DNA of 64,000 nucleotides from Methylocella tundrae (GCF_038024855.1 NZ_CP139088.1:1-64000); one strand, 5' to 3'. Shown: positions 26,253 through 35,393, counted from the first letter of the stretch. Numbers and translations: made by a program. Notes: generated by a model not told the origin, from the letters alone.

Positions 26253-26855
26253 ATGGCATCGAAATTTCTTCGCATTCTGGTTATCGACGCGAATCGCATT
26301 CGCGCCTCGATCATAGAGGCCGGCCTGCGTGAAGCGGGCCATGACAATGTGACGGTCATTCATGACATCGACGGGATTGCGAGGCGGATCGCCGAGATCA
26401 ATCCCGACGTCATCGTCATTGACCTCGAAAATCCCAATCGGGACATGCTGGAGAACATGTTCCAGCTCTCGCGCGCCGTGAAACGGCCGATCGCCATGTT
26501 CGTGGACCGCTCCGATCACGCGGAGATAGAGGCGGCTGTCGACGCCGGCGTGTCCGCCTATGTGGTCGACGGTCTTAAGCAGGAACGCGTCAAGCCGATC
26601 CTTCACATGGCGATCAGCCGGTTCAACGCTTTTTCCCGCCTCACTCGCGAACTCGAGGAAGCCCGCAGCGAGCTTGAAGACCGCAAGCTGATCGAGCGCG
26701 CCAAGGGAATCCTCATCAAGTCAAATGGACTGTCGGAGGAGGCGGCCTATGCGCTCTTGCGAAAGACCGCGATGAACCAGAACCGCAAGATGGTGGAGAT
26801 CGCCCAAAGCCTTGTGACCGCCGCGGCGCTGCTCGGACCCGGAGAGAAACCATGA
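26253..26855 (+). CDS. nasT: NasT, ANTAR RNA-binding response regulator for nitrate assimilation
   Basis: NasT binds a two-hairpin leader RNA and prevents termination when nitrate or nitrite frees it from NasS. From the ATG at 26253 the protein is 200 residues: a pseudo-receiver domain (ILVIDANRIRASIIEAGLRE, VIVIDLENPNRD) and a C-terminal ANTAR domain (KLIERAKGILIKSNGLSEE, AYALLRKTAMNQNRKMVEIA, about residues 145-190). It overlaps nasS by four bases; the order nasT-nasS is the reverse of the commonly described nasS-nasT. A matching RNA target lies just downstream before nirB. Confidence 0.92.
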   Translation: MASKFLRILVIDANRIRASIIEAGLREAGHDNVTVIHDIDGIARRIAEINPDVIVIDLENPNRDMLENMFQLSRAVKRPIAMFVDRSDHAEIEAAVDAGVSAYVVDGLKQERVKPILHMAISRFNAFSRLTRELEEARSELEDRKLIERAKGILIKSNGLSEEAAYALLRKTAMNQNRKMVEIAQSLVTAAALLGPGEKP

Positions 26856-28084
26856 GCCAGGCTCATCAAATCACGGCTGGTTTCATGCCTTTGCTCGACA
26901 GCGCGCTCCTTGTCGCGGCAAAAGAGAAGGGTTTTGCTGCGGCGGAAGGCGTCGATTTGGTCCTCATGCGCGAAACGTCATGGGCGAACATCCGCGATCG
27001 TCTGGCCGTCGGCCATTTTCAGGTGGCGCACATGCTGGCGCCGATGCCGATCGCCAGCAATCTCGGATTAACGCCGCTCGCCTCACGCACGATAGCGCCC
27101 ATGGCGCTTGGCCTTGGAGGCAACGCCGTCACGGTTTCGAATACGCTTTGGAGGGCTATGGAAGCGCATGGCGCAAGGGCCGATCTTGATCCAATGTCAT
27201 CCGGCCTCGCGCTGAAGGCGGTGCTGGCGGGCCGAGCGGCGAAGGGTCTGCCGCCGTTGCGCTTCGCCGTCGTTCATCCGCACTCTGGGCATAATTACGA
27301 GTTGCGCTACTGGCTTGCGGCCTGCGGCGTCGAGCCCGATCGCGATGTCGAGATCGTCGTCGTGCCGCCGCCGCTGATGCTGGATGCGATCGGCGCCGGC
27401 GGCATTGACGGCTATTGCGTCGGCGAGCCGTGGAACACCGCGGCGGACATTCTGGGTTACGGACGCATCGTCACCGTCAAGGCGGCCATCTGGAAGTCCA
27501 GCCCCGAAAAGGTTTTGGGCGTTGAGGCGCGCTGGGCGGAGGCCAATCCCGAGGCGCTTGCCGCCTTGCTGCGAGCGCTCTATCAGGCGGCGCGCTGGTG
27601 CGGCGACGCGACAAACCGGGAAGAACTGGCCTCGCTGATCGCCGGTCCCGCCTTTCTTGCGAGGCCGGCGGACTGGATGACGCCGGCGCTCTCAGGCCGC
27701 ATTCGCGCTGGCGGCGACATCCTGGCCGTGGATGATTTTTTCATTCCGTTCGCAAAGGCCGCGACCTTTCCCTGGAAAAGCCATGCGCTCTGGTTCTATA
27801 CGCAGATGGTGCGCTGGGGACAGGTGAGCCACGACAAGTCCAACGAGGCAGTCGCGCGCGAGACCTACCGTCCCGACCTTTACCGCTCGGCGCTGAAGCC
27901 GCTCGGCGTGGCGCTGCCCGGGGCGAACGCAAAGGTGGAGGGGGCGCTCGGAGCAGCCACCCCGGTCGGCTCGGCGGGCGCGAGCCTGACTCTCGGCCCC
28001 GATGGCTTCTTTGACGGCGGCCTGTTCGATCCCGACGAGATCGACGCTTACATTTCCGCTCAAAGTCGCGCCGCTATCCGCTGA
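26852..28084 (+). CDS. nasS: NasS, cytoplasmic nitrate/nitrite sensor (NrtA/CmpA-like)
   Basis: NasS is a soluble NrtA-like binding protein that sequesters NasT and releases it on binding nitrate or nitrite. The 410-residue protein has the NrtA/CmpA fold (GFMPLLDSALLVAAKEKGF, VAHMLAPMPIASNLGL, VGEPWNTAADILGYG). It lacks the N-terminal signal peptide or lipobox of transporter components, which favours a sensor. No permease or ATPase genes accompany it. Coupled translation with nasT supports the NasS-NasT pair. Confidence 0.9.
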   Translation: MSQAHQITAGFMPLLDSALLVAAKEKGFAAAEGVDLVLMRETSWANIRDRLAVGHFQVAHMLAPMPIASNLGLTPLASRTIAPMALGLGGNAVTVSNTLWRAMEAHGARADLDPMSSGLALKAVLAGRAAKGLPPLRFAVVHPHSGHNYELRYWLAACGVEPDRDVEIVVVPPPLMLDAIGAGGIDGYCVGEPWNTAADILGYGRIVTVKAAIWKSSPEKVLGVEARWAEANPEALAALLRALYQAARWCGDATNREELASLIAGPAFLARPADWMTPALSGRIRAGGDILAVDDFFIPFAKAATFPWKSHALWFYTQMVRWGQVSHDKSNEAVARETYRPDLYRSALKPLGVALPGANAKVEGALGAATPVGSAGASLTLGPDGFFDGGLFDPDEIDAYISAQSRAAIR

Positions 28085-28230
28085 TCGTCGGGACGGCAAT
28101 GTCCTGCTGTCCAGATTTTGTGCGCCCGCGAAGTGCAGAATGCCAGTTATTTGACCGGAGCCTACGACCGCGATTCGTGGCCACTATGGCCGCCTTCTGA
28201 TTTCATTGTGGATTCGCCCTTCCCTGAATA

Positions 28231-28248
28231 TTGGCTCGGTTCTTGCTA
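28231..28248 (+). promoter_or_regulatory. Sigma-54 (-24/-12) promoter of nirBD-nasA-cysG
   Basis: TTGGCTCGGTTCTTGCTA matches the -24/-12 consensus TGGCACG-N4-TTGCW with one mismatch, and the invariant GG and GC are correctly spaced (G28234 to C28246, 12 bases). Transcription would start near 28258, giving a leader of about 214 nt before nirB. An RpoN promoter implies an enhancer-binding activator, most likely NtrC; I did not find a clear NtrC palindrome at 28085-28230. Confidence 0.8.
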
Positions 28249-28284
28249 TGATAGTAGGCAAGGCTGAATAGGCCGCGAGATACG

Positions 28285-28323
28285 GCGTCCAATGGCGGGC
28301 GCACCATAAGCAAAGCTGCTGAT
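28285..28323 (+). ncRNA. ANTAR (NasT) RNA target: paired hexaloop hairpins in the nirB leader
   Basis: Hairpin P1 has arms GCGTCC (28285-28290) and GGGCGC (28297-28302) around the hexaloop AATGGC. Hairpin P2 has arms ATAAGC (28306-28311) and GCTGAT (28318-28323), one mismatch, around the hexaloop AAAGCT. Both loops carry A at position 1 and G at position 4, the bases known to be conserved in ANTAR targets, and the hairpins are three bases apart as expected. P2 overlaps the 5' arm of the downstream terminator, so NasT binding should block termination. Confidence 0.85.
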
Positions 28324-28382
28324 CGGGCAATCTCAATCCGGGACTCAACGGATTGCGAAGGCTTGGCCGGCGGCTTTTTTTT
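28312..28382 (+). terminator. Regulated leader terminator upstream of nirB
   Basis: AAAGCTGCTG (28312-28321) pairs with CGGCGGCTTT (28368-28377) over ten positions including two G-U pairs, directly followed by a run of T. The long stem encloses a perfect 7-bp hairpin (CAATCCG 28334-28340 with CGGATTG 28349-28355). Because the 5' arm is the P2 hexaloop and its 3' strand, the terminator and P2 are mutually exclusive, as in known NasT/NasR antitermination. Confidence 0.8.
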
Positions 28383-28471
28383 GTTTTTCAGCACAGAGCC
28401 GCAAGGCCCGTCGCCGGCGCCGATCACGGCTGTGACTGCATCAGACACTGAATTGCAAAGGCATCGAACGC

Positions 28472-30922
28472 ATGACCGAGAAACTCGTCATCATCGGCAA
28501 CGGCATGGCGCCCGGCAGAATGCTGGAGCATCTCCTCGAAAGGGAGCCGGACCGCTACGAGATCACCATTTTCAACGCCGAGCCGCGCGTCAATTACGAC
28601 CGCATCATGCTCTCGCCGGTGCTTTCCGGAGAGAAGGACTATGAGCAGATCATCATCCACGGCGACGGCTGGTACATCAAGAACAACATCACCCTCTACA
28701 AGGGCCACAAGATCGTCGCCATCGACCGTGTGGCAAAGACAGTCGTGTCGGACCACGGCGCAATCGAAGCCTACGACAAGCTGGTGATCGCCACCGGCTC
28801 GACGCCCATGATCCTGCCGGTTCCAGGTCATGGCCTTCCGGGCGTGCTTACCTATCGCGATCTCGACGACGTCAACGCCATGTTGCTTGCCGCGCAGTCG
28901 CGCGACACGGCGATCGTCATCGGCGGCGGTCTTCTTGGTCTCGAGGCCGCAGCCGGCCTCGCGGCCCGCGGCATGGATGTCACGGTTCTCCATCTGATGC
29001 CGACTCTGATGGAGCGCCAGCTTGATCCCGCGGCGGGCTATCTGTTGCAACGCGCCGTCGAGGAGCGCGGCATCAAGGTCATCACCAGGGCCAACACAAA
29101 GGCCATTCTCGGCAAGGAAAGGGTGGAGGCCGTCGAACTCGCCGATGGCTCCATCATTCCGGCGACGCTGGTCGTTATGGCTGCGGGCATCCGGCCCAAT
29201 TCGGGTCTCGCGAGAGACGCCGGCCTTGAGATCAATCGCGGGATATCGGTCGACGCCGGCATGCGCGCCTCCGACCCGGATATCCTCGCCATCGGCGAGT
29301 GCGCGGAAGTTGGCGGCCATGTCTACGGCCTAGTCGCGCCGCTCTATGAAATGGCGCGGGTCGCGGCGGCGCGTCTTTGTGGAGATGAAACGGCGGCCTT
29401 CGTTCACAACGATACGCCGACGAAGCTTAAGGTCACCGGGATCGAACTGTTCTCCCTTGGCGATTTCGCCGATGGGGATGACCGGGAGGAAATCGTTCTG
29501 CGCGATGCCGCCGCCGGCGTCTACAAGCGCCTGATGATCAAGGACAACTGCGTCATCGGCGCCGTGTTGTTCGGCGAGACGTCCGATGGCGCCTGGTTCA
29601 ACGACCTCAAGAAGAAAGAGGTCGATATTTCCGAAATGCGCGACACATTGATTTTTGGCCAGGCCTATCAGGGGGGCTCCCCCCTGGACCCTATGGCGGC
29701 CGTTGCAGCCTTGCCGGATGATGCGGAAATCTGCGGCTGTAACGGCGTATCCAAAAGCAAAATCACCGGCGCGATTATCACGAAGGGGCTGACGTCGCTG
29801 GATGACGTCCGCGCCCATACAAAAGCGTCCGCCTCCTGCGGTTCCTGCACGGGCCTTGTCGAACAGCTCATGAAGCTGACGCTTGGCGCCGCCTACAATC
29901 CCGCAGCCGCGCAGCCGCTGTGCGGATGCACGACGCTCGGCCATGACGATGTGCGCCGGCTCATAAAGGCGAAAGGGTTGAAGACCATTCCAGCCGTCAT
30001 GCAGGAACTCGAATGGAAGACATCCTGCGGCTGCGCCAAATGCCGGCCCGCGCTGAATTACTATCTCGTCTGCGACTGGCCGGACGAATATGCCGATGAC
30101 TATCAATCCCGTTTCATCAACGAGCGCGTCCACGCCAACATACAGAAGGACGGAACCTATTCGGTGGTGCCGCGCATGTGGGGCGGCGTCACCAGCGCCA
30201 AGGAGCTGCGCGCGATCGCCGACGTTGTTGACAAGTTCGCGATTCCGACGGTGAAGGTGACCGGGGGGCAGCGCATCGACATGCTGGGCATAAAAAAGGA
30301 AGATTTGCCCGCCGTGTGGGCGGACCTCGGAACGGCCGGGTTCGTGTCGGGCCACGCCTACGCCAAGGGGCTCCGCACCGTGAAGACATGCGTCGGGTCG
30401 GACTGGTGCCGCTTCGGCACGCAGGATTCGACTGGCTTTGGCATTCGCATCGAAAGATTCATGTGGGGCTCATGGACGCCCGCCAAAGTCAAAATGGCGG
30501 TGTCCGGCTGTCCGCGCAATTGCGCGGAAGCAACCTGCAAGGATGTGGGCGTGATTTGCGTCGACTCGGGCTATGAGATTCATTTCGCTGGGGCGGCGGG
30601 TCTCGACATCAAGGGCACGGAGGTGCTGGGCCTGGTGAGGACTGAGGATGAAGCGTTGGAAGTGATTGTCGCGCTCGTCCAGATGTATCGTGAGCAGGGG
30701 CGCTATCTCGAGCGCATCTACAAATGGGCCAAACGGGTCGGCGTCGCGGAAATAAGGCTGCAGATCGTCGACGATCTGGAGCGGCGCAAAACCTACTTCG
30801 ATCGTTTCGTCTTCTCGCAGAAGTTCGCGCAGGTCGATCCGTGGTCTGAGCGCGTCTCGGGCAAGGATAAGCACGAGTTCCGGCCGATGGCGACCGTCGG
30901 CCTGGCGCAAGCGGCGGAGTGA
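28472..30922 (+). CDS. nirB: Assimilatory nitrite reductase NAD(P)H, large subunit
   Basis: NirB reduces nitrite to ammonium in the cytoplasm with NAD(P)H, FAD, iron-sulfur clusters and siroheme. The 816-residue protein begins with a pyridine nucleotide-disulfide reductase domain (VIIGNGMAPGRMLEHL; second Rossmann IVIGGGLLGLEAAAGLAARG near residue 150). A BFD-type [2Fe-2S] region follows (CGCNGVSKSKI...ASCGSCTG, with CGCTTLGHDDVRR), then the sulfite/nitrite reductase domain with cluster-siroheme cysteines in CVGSDWCRFG and SGCPRNCAEATCKD. It follows the sigma-54 promoter and NasT-controlled leader, and is coupled to nirD. Confidence 0.96.
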   Translation: MTEKLVIIGNGMAPGRMLEHLLEREPDRYEITIFNAEPRVNYDRIMLSPVLSGEKDYEQIIIHGDGWYIKNNITLYKGHKIVAIDRVAKTVVSDHGAIEAYDKLVIATGSTPMILPVPGHGLPGVLTYRDLDDVNAMLLAAQSRDTAIVIGGGLLGLEAAAGLAARGMDVTVLHLMPTLMERQLDPAAGYLLQRAVEERGIKVITRANTKAILGKERVEAVELADGSIIPATLVVMAAGIRPNSGLARDAGLEINRGISVDAGMRASDPDILAIGECAEVGGHVYGLVAPLYEMARVAAARLCGDETAAFVHNDTPTKLKVTGIELFSLGDFADGDDREEIVLRDAAAGVYKRLMIKDNCVIGAVLFGETSDGAWFNDLKKKEVDISEMRDTLIFGQAYQGGSPLDPMAAVAALPDDAEICGCNGVSKSKITGAIITKGLTSLDDVRAHTKASASCGSCTGLVEQLMKLTLGAAYNPAAAQPLCGCTTLGHDDVRRLIKAKGLKTIPAVMQELEWKTSCGCAKCRPALNYYLVCDWPDEYADDYQSRFINERVHANIQKDGTYSVVPRMWGGVTSAKELRAIADVVDKFAIPTVKVTGGQRIDMLGIKKEDLPAVWADLGTAGFVSGHAYAKGLRTVKTCVGSDWCRFGTQDSTGFGIRIERFMWGSWTPAKVKMAVSGCPRNCAEATCKDVGVICVDSGYEIHFAGAAGLDIKGTEVLGLVRTEDEALEVIVALVQMYREQGRYLERIYKWAKRVGVAEIRLQIVDDLERRKTYFDRFVFSQKFAQVDPWSERVSGKDKHEFRPMATVGLAQAAE

Positions 30923-30927
30923 AGAGG

Positions 30928-31257
30928 ATGAACTGGATCGCCATTGGATCGCCAGCCGACATTCCTCTGCGCGGCGCCCGCTGCGTGGTGACGCCTAAAG
31001 GCAGGGTCGCCGTGTTTCGCACGGCCGAAGAGCAATTCTTCGCCATGGAGGATCGTTGCCCGCACAAGGGGGGGCCGCTCAGCCAGGGAATCGTGCATGG
31101 GGCGGCTGTGACCTGCCCGCTGCACAACTGGGTCATTTCGCTGGAGACGGGCCGGGCGCTCGGCGCCGATGTGGGCTCCGTGCGGACGATCCCTCTCAAG
31201 CTCGAAGGCGACAGTCTTTTTCTCGCGCTCGACGCGCTCGCGATTGAGGCTGCGTGA
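30928..31257 (+). CDS. nirD: Nitrite reductase small subunit (Rieske-type)
   Basis: NirD is the small Rieske-fold partner of NirB. The product is 109 residues from the ATG at 30928, and a GTG at 30919 overlapping the nirB stop is the alternative start. It retains the full Rieske ligand set, CPHKGG and CPLHNW (about residues 42-47 and 63-68), so a [2Fe-2S] cluster should be bound. The nasA start follows after one base, making nirB-nirD-nasA a tight operon. Confidence 0.92.
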   Translation: MNWIAIGSPADIPLRGARCVVTPKGRVAVFRTAEEQFFAMEDRCPHKGGPLSQGIVHGAAVTCPLHNWVISLETGRALGADVGSVRTIPLKLEGDSLFLALDALAIEAA

Positions 31258-31258
31258 A

Positions 31259-33931
31259 ATGGCGGAGGTGACGGATGCGCGCGTGGTCAACACCACGTGC
31301 CCCTACTGCGGGGTAGGATGCGGCGTGAAGGCCGAGATCGCCCCGGATGGAAACGTCAGCGTTCGCGGCGATGGCGAACATCCAGCCAACTTCGGGCGCC
31401 TATGCTCCAAGGGGTCGGCTCTCAACGAGACGATCGATCTCGAAGGACGCTTGCTGCATCCGCACATAGGCGCGCGCCGCGCGAGCTGGAACGATGCGCT
31501 TGATCTCGTGGCTTCGACATTTTCCCGAACCATCGCGGAGCATGGCCCGGAGTCGGTGGCGTTTTATGTCTCGGGCCAGCTGTTGACGGAGGACTATTAT
31601 GTCGCCAACAAGCTGATGAAAGGCTTCATCGGCTCGGCCAACATCGACACCAATTCGCGTCTCTGCATGGCCTCTTCCGTCGCAGGCCACCGTAGAGCCT
31701 TTGGCGCGGATATAGTGCCTGGAACATATGAGGATCTAGAACTCGCAGATCTCATTGTCCTGGTGGGGTCGAATCTCGCCTGGTGCCACCCTGTGCTTTA
31801 CCAGCGGATCGCCGCCGCGAAGGAAAAGCGGCCCGAAATGCGCGTCGTGCTCGTCGATCCGCGCCGCACGATGACCGCCGACCTCGCCGATTTTCATCTG
31901 CCGATCCGCGCCGACGGCGACGGCGCGTTGTTCGCCGGCCTCCTCGGCTGGCTTGCGGACCACGAGGCGGTGGATCGCGACTATGTCGCCGCGCATACCA
32001 CAGGCTTCGGCGCGGCGCTGGCGGCGGCCCGGTTAGTATGTCTCGACGAGATTGCCGAACAGACCGGCCTTCAGGCGGACGAGCTCACCAGCTTCTATGC
32101 GCTCTTCGCCGGCGCCTCGAAGGTCGTCACCGTATACAGCCAGGGCGTCAACCAGTCGTCGACCGGAACGGACAAGGTCAACGCCATCATCAACTGTCAT
32201 CTGGCGACCGGGCGGATAGGCAGGCCGGGAATGGGGCCGTTTTCCGTCACGGGCCAGCCCAACGCGATGGGCGGCCGCGAGGTCGGCGGCCTCGCCAACA
32301 TGCTCGCCGCTCACATGGAGATCGACAACCCCGATCATCGTGACCGCGTGCAGCGTTTCTGGCGCTCGCCCTCAATTGCCGATCGGCCGGGACTGAGGGC
32401 GGTCGATCTATTCCGCGCCGTCGCCGACGGACGCATCAAGGCGCTCTGGATCATGGCGACCAATCCCGTCGATTCTTTGCCGGACGCCGCATCAGTCGAG
32501 GCCGCTTTAAGAACATGCCCCTTCGTCGTCGTTTCGGATGTGCTGGCGCAGACCGATACGATTCGCCACGCTCATGTCAGGCTGCCCGCCGCGGCCTGGG
32601 GCGAGAAAGATGGGACCGTCACAAACTCGGAGCGGCGCATTTCGCGCCAGCGCGCCTTCCTGCCGCTCCCCGGCGAGGCGCGGCCCGATTGGCGGATTAT
32701 CTGCGATGTGGCGCAGCGGATGGGTTTCGCCAATGCCTTCTCCTACGCGTCGCCGGCCGAAATTTTCAGTGAGCACGCCGCTTTGTCCGCGTTCGAGAAT
32801 GATGGTGCGCGGGCCTTCGACATCGGCGCCCTTGCCGGAATTGACTTGGCGCATTTCGACGGGCTGGGACCGTTTCAATGGCCGCGCCCGGACGGGGATG
32901 CGCCCGCGGAAACCCGCTTCTTCGGCGATGGCCAATTTTTCACCCCTGACCGCAAGGCGCGTTTCATCGCGATCAGCGCAATCGCCGATACGCGAACGAG
33001 CAGGGACTTCCCGCTGATCCTGAACACCGGCCGCGTGCGCGACCATTGGCATACGATGACGCGCACGGGAAAGAGCGCCCGTCTTTCGCAGCATCTCGCC
33101 GAACCCTTCGTTGAAATCCACCCGGAAGATGCGGCTCGCTATGGCATTGTGGACGCCGACATCGTCCGCGTTTCGACCATGGGCGATGCAATCCTCGTCC
33201 GCGCCCTGTTGTCCACCAGGCAGGCGCGTGGATCCGTCTTTGTTCCGATTCATTGGACCGATCAGTTCGCGGCCAGGGCGCGCGTCGACATACTCGTCCC
33301 GGGCCTCACCGATCCCCATTCGGGTCAGCCCGCGTCCAAGCACGTTCCTGTTCGGGTTGCGCGCTTCGAAGCCGCTTTATACGGCTTTGCGGTTGTTAAT
33401 GAGCATCCGCCAATGATTGAAGCCGATTATTGGGCGCTGGCCAAATGCCGGGCTGGCTGGCGCGTCGAATTTGCTTTCGCAAAGGCGGACCGAGACTGGC
33501 CGTTATTTGCAGCGGGCCTATTCGGTCGTGCGGTCGGAGCGGATTTTCTCGCCTACAATGACGCGACGGCAGGCCAGCAGCGCTTTGCATGTTTCGACGG
33601 TCAGCGCCTCGCGGGAGCGTTGTTTCTCGCCCCTCAACCGGTTGCCGTATCGCGCGACTGGGCCGTCGAGCAATTAAGCGCGGAATTTGCCAGTCAGCGC
33701 GCGCGCGTCGCCGTTATCGCCGGCCGTCCCGGGCGCGGCCTCGCCGAGCGGGGCGCCACCGTCTGCTCCTGTTTCGGGGTCGGCGCCAATCAGATCGCCG
33801 TCGCCGCCAAGGCAGGCTGCGTCACGGTTGAAGCGATAGGGCAGGCCCTGCAGGCAGGCACGAATTGCGGGTCCTGCAGGGCCGAAATCAAGGGGATCAT
33901 CAATGCATATCGTCTCCAGGCGGCCGAGTGA
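31259..33931 (+). CDS. nasA: Assimilatory nitrate reductase catalytic subunit
   Basis: NasA reduces nitrate to nitrite with a bis-MGD molybdenum cofactor. From the ATG at 31259 the protein is 890 residues. A [4Fe-4S] motif lies at the N-terminus (TTCPYCGVGCGVKAE...LCSKG). Molybdopterin oxidoreductase domains follow (DTNSRLCMASSV with the Mo-ligand Cys near residue 140; GQPNAMGGREVGGLANML). The C-terminus has a BFD-like [2Fe-2S] domain (TVCSCFGVGANQIA...GTNCGSCRAEIKG), as in the larger NasA/NarB forms. An open frame 90 bases upstream overlaps nirD and is rejected. It needs Mo cofactor; modD lies 17 kb away. Confidence 0.95.
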   Translation: MAEVTDARVVNTTCPYCGVGCGVKAEIAPDGNVSVRGDGEHPANFGRLCSKGSALNETIDLEGRLLHPHIGARRASWNDALDLVASTFSRTIAEHGPESVAFYVSGQLLTEDYYVANKLMKGFIGSANIDTNSRLCMASSVAGHRRAFGADIVPGTYEDLELADLIVLVGSNLAWCHPVLYQRIAAAKEKRPEMRVVLVDPRRTMTADLADFHLPIRADGDGALFAGLLGWLADHEAVDRDYVAAHTTGFGAALAAARLVCLDEIAEQTGLQADELTSFYALFAGASKVVTVYSQGVNQSSTGTDKVNAIINCHLATGRIGRPGMGPFSVTGQPNAMGGREVGGLANMLAAHMEIDNPDHRDRVQRFWRSPSIADRPGLRAVDLFRAVADGRIKALWIMATNPVDSLPDAASVEAALRTCPFVVVSDVLAQTDTIRHAHVRLPAAAWGEKDGTVTNSERRISRQRAFLPLPGEARPDWRIICDVAQRMGFANAFSYASPAEIFSEHAALSAFENDGARAFDIGALAGIDLAHFDGLGPFQWPRPDGDAPAETRFFGDGQFFTPDRKARFIAISAIADTRTSRDFPLILNTGRVRDHWHTMTRTGKSARLSQHLAEPFVEIHPEDAARYGIVDADIVRVSTMGDAILVRALLSTRQARGSVFVPIHWTDQFAARARVDILVPGLTDPHSGQPASKHVPVRVARFEAALYGFAVVNEHPPMIEADYWALAKCRAGWRVEFAFAKADRDWPLFAAGLFGRAVGADFLAYNDATAGQQRFACFDGQRLAGALFLAPQPVAVSRDWAVEQLSAEFASQRARVAVIAGRPGRGLAERGATVCSCFGVGANQIAVAAKAGCVTVEAIGQALQAGTNCGSCRAEIKGIINAYRLQAAE

Positions 33932-33947
33932 CCGCAGAGCCGCGCGC

Positions 33948-35393
33948 ATGGCGCCATTGTCCGTCCTGCCGGTCTTTTTTAGGCTGCAGGGCAGGCAGGC
34001 TGTTGTCGCTGGCGGCTCGGACGCCGTGGCCTGGAAGGCGGAGCTGTTGATCGCGGCTGGCGCTATCGTCCATCTATACGCCCCAACCGAAACGCTCGGA
34101 GAGGCGTTCGCGCGTCTCCTCGCAGCCGAAGGAAGTGGGGACCGGATCATCCATCGCGACCGAAACTGGGGCGTTGATAGTTTCGCCGGAGCGGCTCTCG
34201 CCGTCGCAGGCGCCGAAACGGATGCGCAGGCGTTCCGTGCGGCGGCTCAAACAGCGGGCGTGCCGGTCAATGTCATCGACCAACCGGCTTTATGTGATTT
34301 TCAGTTCGGCTCGATCGTGAACCGCTCTCCCGTCGTCGTTGGCGTTTCAACCGATGGCGCGGCGCCGATCCTCGCGCAAGCGATACGCCGGCGAATCGAG
34401 ACGCTTCTTCCCCAATCCCTGTCCGCGTGGGCGGCGCTCGCACATAAGATGCGCGCTGCGCTCAACGAGCGGCTGCAACCGGGCATGGCGCGCAGGGCAT
34501 TTTGGGAAGGCTTCGTCGAAAGAGCGTTCGGGCCCGCGCCGACGAAAGAGGATGAGACCGCGCTCATGGGCCAATCTGATCGATGCGCGGCGGTCAGAGC
34601 GTGGCGGATGGGGCAAGTCACGCTGGTCGGCGCCGGGCCAGGCGATGCGGAGCTCCTGACGCTCAAAGCCGTTCGCGCGCTACAATCCGCTGATGTGATC
34701 CTTTTCGACGATCTCATTTCCGACGAGGTGCTGGAGCTCGCCCGTCGCGAAGCGAAGCGCATCCTCGTCGGAAAACGAGGCGGACGCCCAAGTTGCCGTC
34801 AGGATGACATCAACGAGCTGATGGTGAAGCTGGCGAAAGCCGGCAAGCGGGTGGTGCGCCTGAAATCGGGCGACCCGTTGATTTTCGGCCGCGCCGGCGA
34901 GGAGATCGCGCGGCTCGAAGCGGAAGGCGTTCCGGTCGACATAGTGCCCGGCATCACTTCCGCATTCGCCATGGCGGCCGCTCTTGGCGTGTCCCTGACC
35001 CATCGCGACTACGCGAAATCCGTCCGCTTCGTCACCGGCCATTCGCGCAAGGGGGGACTGCCAGAGGACCTTGACTGGAATGCGGTGGCGGACCCTTCGA
35101 CGACGACGATCTTCTACATGGGAGGCCGCACCGCCGGACCGATTGCCGACAGACTCATGGCGCGAGGCCTCGCCGCCACGACGCCGGTTGCGGTGGCGTC
35201 GGCCGTCAGCCGGCCCGGACAGCGCATATGGATTTGTACGCTCGAAACTCTCTCTTCGACAATGGAAGGGGTCGCAGAAGCTGATCCCGTCATTATCGGC
35301 GTCGGAACGGCATTTGGAAGCGGAAGAAAAGATACGGCGGACGCGAACGGCTTTTTGCCTGGCTCAGCTCTGAAAACAGCCTTGCTCTCATGA
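33948..35393 (+). CDS. cysG: Siroheme synthase CysG (fused methyltransferase, dehydrogenase, chelatase)
   Basis: CysG makes siroheme, the cofactor of NirB, from uroporphyrinogen III. The 481-residue protein from the ATG at 33948 (MAPLSVLPVFFRLQGRQAVV, a typical CysG start) has an N-terminal precorrin-2 dehydrogenase/ferrochelatase half. Its C-terminal SAM uroporphyrinogen methyltransferase half begins near residue 225 (VTLVGAGPGDAELLTLKAVR; RLKSGDPLIFGRAGEE; PGITSAFAMAAALGVSLTHR). In the dehydrogenase half the NAD loop reads AGGSDAVAWK, less glycine-rich than usual. It closes the nirBD-nasA operon. Confidence 0.93.
   Translation: MAPLSVLPVFFRLQGRQAVVAGGSDAVAWKAELLIAAGAIVHLYAPTETLGEAFARLLAAEGSGDRIIHRDRNWGVDSFAGAALAVAGAETDAQAFRAAAQTAGVPVNVIDQPALCDFQFGSIVNRSPVVVGVSTDGAAPILAQAIRRRIETLLPQSLSAWAALAHKMRAALNERLQPGMARRAFWEGFVERAFGPAPTKEDETALMGQSDRCAAVRAWRMGQVTLVGAGPGDAELLTLKAVRALQSADVILFDDLISDEVLELARREAKRILVGKRGGRPSCRQDDINELMVKLAKAGKRVVRLKSGDPLIFGRAGEEIARLEAEGVPVDIVPGITSAFAMAAALGVSLTHRDYAKSVRFVTGHSRKGGLPEDLDWNAVADPSTTTIFYMGGRTAGPIADRLMARGLAATTPVAVASAVSRPGQRIWICTLETLSSTMEGVAEADPVIIGVGTAFGSGRKDTADANGFLPGSALKTALLS

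Noticed and set aside
28085..28230. NtrC enhancer sites upstream of the sigma-54 promoter
   Set aside because: GTGC-type half sites occur around 28120-28136 but as direct rather than inverted repeats, so the match is not good enough to annotate.
28424..30355. Long minus-strand frames opposite nirB
   Set aside because: nirB is certain on the plus strand; the opposite frames show no family motif.
31169..31258. 30-codon N-terminal extension of nasA
   Set aside because: It lies inside nirD; NasA proteins begin close to the CxxC cluster motif, consistent with 31259.
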